Assembly (NCBI RefSeq): GCF_043290135.1
Contig: NW_027464602.1
Coordinates: 5,022,001-5,086,000 of the forward strand
Direction of reading: 5' to 3'
Length of the DNA: 64,000 bases
From: Rhipicephalus microplus
Lineage: Eukaryota; Arthropoda; Arachnida; Ixodida; Ixodidae
The notes under the pieces: generated by a model
Databases searched by the model: none
What the model was told of the DNA's origin: nothing
What the model saw: only the letters and a program-made list of their open reading frames with translations
Program-made: the position numbers and the translations under genes
Part shown: one piece after another, positions 60,951 through 64,000 of the stretch
How positions within the stretch are numbered: the stretch's first letter is position 1
Layout of the letters: every line of letters begins with the position of its first letter

Positions 60951-63900
60951 CACCACCATAAAAACATATCTTCAAAGCTATCAGCCCAAAGAAAAAAAAG
61001 CGCCGCACCACCACCGGGTGGGCTCGAACCTCCAACCTTTCGGTTAACAGCTGATTGCGCTAGCCAATTGCGCCACGGAGACAGTCCTGCTTTACTCTCA
61101 CCATCATCAGAACATATCTTAAAAGCTATCAGCGCAAAAAAAAGCGCTGCACCACCACCAGGTTGGCTCGAACCTCCAACCTTTCGGTTAACAGCCGATC
61201 GCGCTAGCCCATTGCGCCACGGAGACAGTCTTGCTCCACTCTCACCACCATCAGAACATATCTTCAAACCTATCAGCGCAAAGAAAAAAAGCGCTGCACC
61301 ACCACCGGGTGGGCTCGAACCTCCAACCTTTCGGTTAACAGCCGATCGCGCTAGCCCATTGCGCCACGGAGACAGTCTTGCTCCACTCTAACCACCGTCA
61401 GAACATATCTTCAAAGCTATCAGCGCAAAGAAAAAGCAACACACCACTCCCGGGAGGGCTCGAAACTCCAACCTTTCGGTCAACAGCCGATCGCGCTAGC
61501 CAATTGCGCCACGGAGACAGTCCTGCTCCACTCTCACCACCATCAGAACATATCTTCAAAGCCATCAGCCCAAAGAAAAAAAAGCGCCACACCACCACCG
61601 GGTGGGCTCGAACCTCCGACCTTTTGGTTAACACTGCTCCACTCTTACCACCATCAGAACATATCTTCAAAGCTATCAGCCCAAAGAAAAAAAATCGCTG
61701 CACCACCACCGGGTGGGCTCGAACCTCCAACTTTTCGGTTAACAGCCGAGCACGCTAGCCATTTGCGCCACGGAGACAGTCCTGCTCCACTCTCACCACC
61801 ATCAGAACATATCTTCAAAGCTATCAGCCCACAGAAAAAAAAGCGCCGCACAACCACCGGGTAGGCTCGAACCTCCAACTTTTCGGTTAACAGCCGATCG
61901 CGCAAGCCAATTGCGCCACGGAGACAGTCCTGCTCCGCTCTCACCACCATAAGAACATATCTTCAAAGCTATCAGCCGAAAGAAATAAAAGCGCCGCACC
62001 ACCGCCGGGTGGGCTCGAACCTCCGACCTTTTGGTTAACAGCCGATCACTCTAGCCAATTACGCCACGGAGACAGCCCTGCTCCACTCTCACCACCATCA
62101 GAACATATCTTCAAAGCTATCAGCCCATAGAAAAAAAAGCGCCGCACAACCACCGGGTAGGCTCGAACCTCCAACATTTCGGTTAACAGCCGATCGCGCT
62201 AGCCAATTACTCACGGAGACAGTCCTGCTCCACTCTCACCACCATAAGAACATATCTTCAAAGCTATCAGCCCAAAAAAAAGCACCGCACCACCACCGGG
62301 TGGGCTCAAACCTCCAACCTTTCGGTTAACAGCCGATCACGCTAGCCAATTGCCCCACGAAGACAGTCGTGCTCCACTCTCACCACCGTCAAAACATTTC
62401 TTCAGAGCTATCTCCCCCCAAAAAAAAGCACCGCACCACCACCGGTTGGGCTCGAACCTCCAACCTTTCGGTTAACAGCCGATCGCGCTAGCCAATTGCA
62501 CCACGAAGACAGTCCTGCTCCACTCTCACTACCATCAGAACATATCTTCAAAGCTATTACCGCAAAAAAAAGCAACACACCACTCCCGGGAGGGCTCGAA
62601 ACTCCAACCTTTCGGTTAACAGCCGATCGCGCTAGCCCATTGCGCCACGGAGGCAGTCATGCTCCACTCTCACCATCATCAGAACATATCTTCAAAGCTA
62701 TCAGCGCAAAGAAAAAAAGCGCTGCACCACCATCGCGTGGGCTCGAACCTCCAACCTTTCGGTTAACAGCCGATCGCGCTAGCCCAGTGCGCCACGGAGA
62801 CAGTCTTGCTCCAGTCTCACCACCATCAGAACATATCTTCAAAGCTATCAGCGCAAAGAAAAAAGGAAACACATCACTCCCGGGAGGGCTCGAAACTCCA
62901 ACCTTTCGGTCAACAGCCGATCGCGCTACCAAATTGCGCCACGGAGGCAGTCATGCTCCACTCTCACCATCATCAGAACATATCTTCAAAGCTATCAGCG
63001 CAAAGAAAAAAAGCGCTGCACCACCATCGCGTGGGCTCGAACCTCCAACCTTTCGGTTAACAGCCGATCGCGCTAGCCCATGGCGCCACGGAGACAGTCT
63101 TGCTCCCCTCTCACCACCATCAGAACATATCTTCAAAGCTATCAGCCCAAAGAAAAAAAGCACCGCACCACCACCGGGTGGGCTCGAACCTCCAACCTTT
63201 CGGTTAACAGCCGATCGCGCTAGCCAATTGCGCCACGGAGACAGTCGTGCTCCACTCTCACCACCATCAGAACATATTTTCAAAGCTATCAGCGCATAAA
63301 AAAAGCAAGACACCACTCCCGGAATGGCTCGAACCTCCAACTTTTCGGTTAACAGCCGATCGCGCTGGCCAATTGCGCCACGGAGACAGTCCTTCTCCAC
63401 TCTCACCACAATTAGAACATATCTTCAAAGCTATCAGCCCAAAGAAAAAAAAGCGCCGCACCACCACCGGGTGCGCTCGAACTTCCAACCTTTCGGTTAA
63501 CAGCAGATCGCGCTAGCCAATTGCGCCACGGAGACATTCGTGCTCCACTCTCACCACCATCAGAACATATCTTCAAAGCTATCAGCGCAAAGAAAAAAGA
63601 TACACACCCCACCCAGGAGGGCTCGAACCTCCAACTTTTCGGTTAACAGCCGATCGCGCTACCAAATTGCGCCATGGAGACAGTCCTGCTCTACTCTCAC
63701 CACCATAAGAACATATCTTCAAAGCTATCAGCCCAAAGAAAAAAAGCGCCGCACCACCGCCGGGTGGGCTCGAAACTCCAACCTTTCGGTTAACAGCCGA
63801 TCGCGCTAGCCAATTGCGCCACGGAGACAGTCCTGCTCCACTCTCACCACCATCAGAACATATCTTCAAAGCTATCAGCCCAAACAAAAAAAGCGCCATA

Positions 63901-64000
63901 CCACCACCGGGTGGGCTCGAACCTCCGACCTTTTGGTTAACAGCCGATCGTGCTAGCCAATTGCGCCATGGAGACAGTCCTGCTCCACTCTCACCACCAT
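60951..64000 (-). repeat. Diverged A-like segment at right edge
   Basis: A-type members return: a truncated unit (61593-61633), tcaacag units and ccacccaggagg units (~63,612). A 2-unit local duplication (offset 294 bp) lies at ~62,650 and ~62,944. The array runs off the right edge. Confidence 0.78.
61593..61633 (-). pseudogene. Truncated unit at right edge
   Basis: Same 37-bp deletion junction 40 kb from the nearest other instance; marks A-family material beyond the C-K blocks. Confidence 0.85.

Larger units (their letters stand above)
1..64000 (-). repeat. tRNA-Asn(GUU)-derived satellite array, unit ~147 bp
   Basis: Head-to-tail units fill the window from edge to edge. Each has a 74-nt tRNA-like half and a ~73-bp spacer half. 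Neighbouring ttaacag anchors lie 144-148 bp apart (for example 21, 167, 315, 459, 607, 752). All units face the same way, with the tRNA sense on the minus strand. The anticodon loop CTGTTAA, the T-loop TTCGAGC and the D-stem GCGC/GCGC identify tRNA-Asn(GUU) of the animal type. A T-run follows the 3' end of almost every copy. Shared lesions (A27.A43, A51, weak acceptor stem) show descent from a degenerate founder. Tandem tRNA-plus-spacer organisation resembles 5S rDNA arrays more than dispersed SINEs: there is no A-tail, no target-site duplication and no LINE-like 3' tail. Whether transcripts are made cannot be judged from sequence. Confidence 0.95.

Noticed and set aside
62496..63299. 267-codon plus-strand open frame
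   Set aside because: Repeat-derived; alternates between tRNA antisense and spacer translation every 49 codons.
1..64000. CRISPR array
   Set aside because: There is regular spacing, but the spacer halves are themselves repeated and similar, the repeat half is a tRNA, and no cas genes are present.
1..64000. Cluster of dispersed tRNA-derived SINEs
   Set aside because: Units are head-to-tail without target-site duplications, A-rich 3' tails or LINE-like tails. T-runs follow the tRNA part directly.
1..64000. Large set of functional tRNA-Asn genes
   Set aside because: I found no copy with a fully paired acceptor stem and anticodon stem. Shared mismatches at 27-43, 51-63 and 4-69 argue against ordinary tRNA function, although G73 and GUU are kept in many copies.
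1..64000. 5S rDNA or other rRNA array
   Set aside because: The layout is similar, but the conserved half is 74 nt with tRNA D-, anticodon and T-arms; nothing resembles 5S internal control regions.
1..64000. CENP-B box or telomeric repeat
   Set aside because: No match to the CENP-B box core or TTAGGG-type repeats was seen in the unit. A centromeric role cannot be excluded but has no sequence support.
1..64000. Bacterial or plant origin
   Set aside because: The tRNA-Asn body (GTCTCCG start, GGCTGTTAACC anticodon arm) fits animal tRNA-Asn. As I recall plant and bacterial tRNA-Asn they differ, and T-runs with box A/B fit eukaryotic Pol III.

Overview
The whole 64 kb window is one uninterrupted tandem array. 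Its unit is about 147 bp, and length divided by unit gives roughly 435-440 units. Each unit is a 74-nt tRNA-Asn(GUU)-like element on the minus strand plus about 73 bp of spacer. I see no protein-coding gene, no rRNA, no non-array island and no unit in the opposite orientation. Read on the minus strand, a unit contains a 5' acceptor strand GTCTCCG, a box-A D-arm (TGGCGCAATTGG), an anticodon loop CTGTTAA, a box-B T-loop (GGTTCGAGCC), a 3' end such as CGGTGGTG, and then a T-run (typically T6-T9) that looks like a Pol III terminator. The spacer then leads to the next unit.

The tRNA type (74 nt, GUU anticodon, G73 in the commonest class, animal-style D-arm and anticodon arm) points to an animal genome. 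Variants between copies fall mostly at CpG sites (CG to TG or CA), which suggests germline CpG methylation. I cannot name the clade.

Nearly every copy shares the same lesions relative to a functional animal tRNA-Asn: an A27.A43 mismatch closing the anticodon stem, A51 in the T-stem, and a weakened acceptor stem (in the commonest class G1.U72, U2.G71 and U4.U69). The array therefore seems to have been amplified from an already defective founder. The internal promoter boxes and the T-run are kept far better than the cloverleaf.

Layout: 1-22 kb is built from a 2.6 kb, 18-unit higher-order repeat (A family, at least seven copies, several with internal deletions) interleaved with a B block. 22.2-31.6 kb is a 4.7 kb tandem duplication of about 32 units (C1/C2). 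31.6-40.6 kb is a mosaic with 3-, 8- and 17-unit duplications. 40.6-49.2 kb carries a 3.98 kb repeat (F) with interspersed G/H blocks. 49.2-58.4 kb has three copies of a 2.94 kb, 20-unit repeat (I), one with a 4-unit insertion. 58.4-59.9 kb is a 5-unit doublet (J). 59.9-64 kb returns to diverged F-like and A-like units. Every repeat period is close to a whole number of units, as expected from unequal crossing over in register.

For any full unit, let p be the first plus-strand base of ttaacag (the complement of the anticodon loop). The tRNA-like element then spans p-35 to p+38, box B lies at p-23 to p-14, box A at p+20 to p+31, and the anticodon at p+2 to p+4. Long open frames on both strands are by-products of a repeat whose commonest length (147 = 3 x 49) is divisible by three and which is poor in stops. 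I do not annotate any as genes.
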